In this document: one piece after another, positions 40,020-41,014 of the stretch
Numbering within the stretch: position 1 is the stretch's first letter
Layout of the letters: the number at the start of each line of letters is the position of its first letter
From: Campylobacteraceae bacterium
GTDB lineage: Bacteria; Campylobacterota; Campylobacteria; Campylobacterales; Sulfurovaceae
DNA length: 41,014 nt
Direction of reading: 5' to 3'
Assembly: GCA_027038295.1 (NCBI GenBank)
Contig: JALVXD010000143.1
Span: 1-41,014 of the forward strand
Made by a program: the position numbers and the translations under genes
The notes under the pieces: model-generated
What the model was told of the DNA's origin: nothing
What the model saw: only the letters and a program-made list of their open reading frames with translations
Databases searched by the model: none

Positions 40020-41014
40020 TCACTCCTCCACCACACTTTTTTCATCCACCAACCAAACAAACCCAACAGGAATAAAAATCAGCGTCATCAAAGTCCCAAC
40101 AACAAGCCCACCAATCGCCACAGCTCCAAGAGGGGCGAGTCTCTCTAGTCCAATCGCTGTTCCTTGTGCCACAGGTAACATACCAACCGAGACAGCAAAC
40201 GCCGTCATAAGCACAGGTCGGGTTCTGATTTTAATTGACTCTAGCATAGCGTCTCTTTTATTCATTCCCTCTTTTATCTGCTCTAGTGCAAAGTGAATAA
40301 GTAAAATAGCATTGTTTACAATAATCCCTGAAAGCAACATAAATCCCATCATTGCAGGCATAGAGACATGGTAACCTATGGCTAACATTGTCCATGACGC
40401 TCCTATAATGGTTAAGGGAATTGAGAAGAGTATCATAAGTGATATTTTGACCGAATGAAACATTCCAATAAGTGTAAAGAGTATCAAAAAGACAGCCACA
40501 ATAATCGCCCCTACCATTCGTTCGGCTGAGGATTTAAACTGTTTTTGCTCTCCTATCTGTTCCATCTCTACATTGGGGTTGAGTTTGACCTTTTGGAGTT
40601 GCTCTTCTAGGTTTGCCATAATGTGAGAGATTGCCCCTTTTTCTCTGTTTCCGTAAACCTCTAAAGTGTAGTTTAACCCATCTCTTGTAATGGTGCTTGG
40701 CTCTTTGTTTGAGTCAAGTTTAGCTATTTTGCTTAGAGGGATTTTCCCTTTTGGGGTAACGATTAAGGTATTTAAAATGGTGCTAAAGTCATCTATCTGT
40801 TTTTGTGGTAGCCACACTCTCACAGTATAGTCTATAGAGTTAGCTTTAGGAAAAGTCGCCACAGGAACACCACGCAACATCATCTGAAGTTGTTTTGTAA
40901 TATCAGAACGATTTACCCCATACTCCATTGCTTGTTGCTCGTCAATATCTAAATTATAGACCACTTTGTCCATATCCCATGTTTTTAAGACCGATACAAT
41001 CCCTTTGGTTTGGC
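40020..41014 (-). CDS. RND efflux transporter permease, C-terminal part (runs off right edge)
   Basis: The open frame continues through the Met at 40973 to the window edge (QTKGIVSVLKTWDMDKVVY), giving 331 residues of the C-terminal half of a roughly 1000-residue RND pump. Visible parts are the second periplasmic porter/docking loop (about 1-165), then membrane helices 8-12, including AERMVGAIIVAVFLILFTLIG, MPAMMGFMLLSGIIVNNAILL and RTRPVLMTAFAVSVGMLP, which are typical of the HAE/HME AcrB-CusA superfamily. The signature GIVVNNAI-type segment is intact. The substrate class cannot be settled from this half. It converges on the VapC gene, 15 bases apart. Confidence 0.92.
   Translation of the reverse strand, partial: QTKGIVSVLKTWDMDKVVYNLDIDEQQAMEYGVNRSDITKQLQMMLRGVPVATFPKANSIDYTVRVWLPQKQIDDFSTILNTLIVTPKGKIPLSKIAKLDSNKEPSTITRDGLNYTLEVYGNREKGAISHIMANLEEQLQKVKLNPNVEMEQIGEQKQFKSSAERMVGAIIVAVFLILFTLIGMFHSVKISLMILFSIPLTIIGASWTMLAIGYHVSMPAMMGFMLLSGIIVNNAILLIHFALEQIKEGMNKRDAMLESIKIRTRPVLMTAFAVSVGMLPVAQGTAIGLERLAPLGAVAIGGLVVGTLMTLIFIPVGFVWLVDEKSVVEE

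Overview
The window is AT-rich and looks like Campylobacterota (an epsilonproteobacterial genome of the Sulfurimonas/Sulfurovum/Arcobacter kind). This is an inference from the base composition, the AHQWRQPLS-type histidine-kinase H-box, the T-rich promoters with extended -10 boxes, and the protein families present. I cannot name a species.

Region 1 (1-18.8 kb) is a cell-surface polysaccharide or envelope-modification locus. On the left are an unrecognised partial gene and an asparagine-synthetase-like enzyme that lacks the N-terminal catalytic Cys. A divergent plus-strand run follows (sugar O-methyltransferase, GT4 glycosyltransferase, EptA-like membrane sulfatase-fold transferase). Then come minus-strand genes: hexapeptide acyltransferase, a second EptA-like enzyme, a canonical AsnB overlapping a GT4 glycosyltransferase, and two tandem paralogous secreted proteins made of PPC-like repeats plus a shared C-terminal domain. 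A Wzz/BY-kinase-like chain-length regulator closes the locus. A third, orphan 3' tail of the PPC-repeat family lies just downstream of asnB, so the array appears to have been larger or rearranged.

Region 2 (18.9-22.6 kb) is a tight FecR-domain / OmpA-domain / CHASE2-histidine-kinase operon without a response regulator. It converges on a TlpA-like thioredoxin lipoprotein.

Region 3 (22.7-31.6 kb) is a complete MoxR-DUF58-DUF4381-like-BatA-BatB-BatC-BatD operon with overlapping or near-overlapping genes. Behind it is a coupled two-gene module of unknown function: a four-TM coiled-coil protein and a single-pass protein that looks like a degenerate VWA domain.

Region 4 (31.6-37 kb) holds housekeeping-like genes: MFS transporter, RDD protein, a solitary GspF/PilC-type protein, a ComM-family AAA+ protein and a small lipoprotein.

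Region 5 (37-37.65 kb) is a five-tRNA cluster (Pro-His-Arg-Arg-Leu) behind a perfect consensus sigma70 promoter.

Region 6 (37.7-41 kb) is a patchy accessory stretch: a zinc-ribbon-like gene probably frameshifted at a homopolymer, small ORFs with one likely pseudogene, a VapBC-type toxin-antitoxin pair, and the C-terminal part of an RND efflux pump running off the right edge.

No CRISPR array, rRNA, intact insertion sequence or prophage was seen. No stretch longer than about 250 bases lacks a gene.
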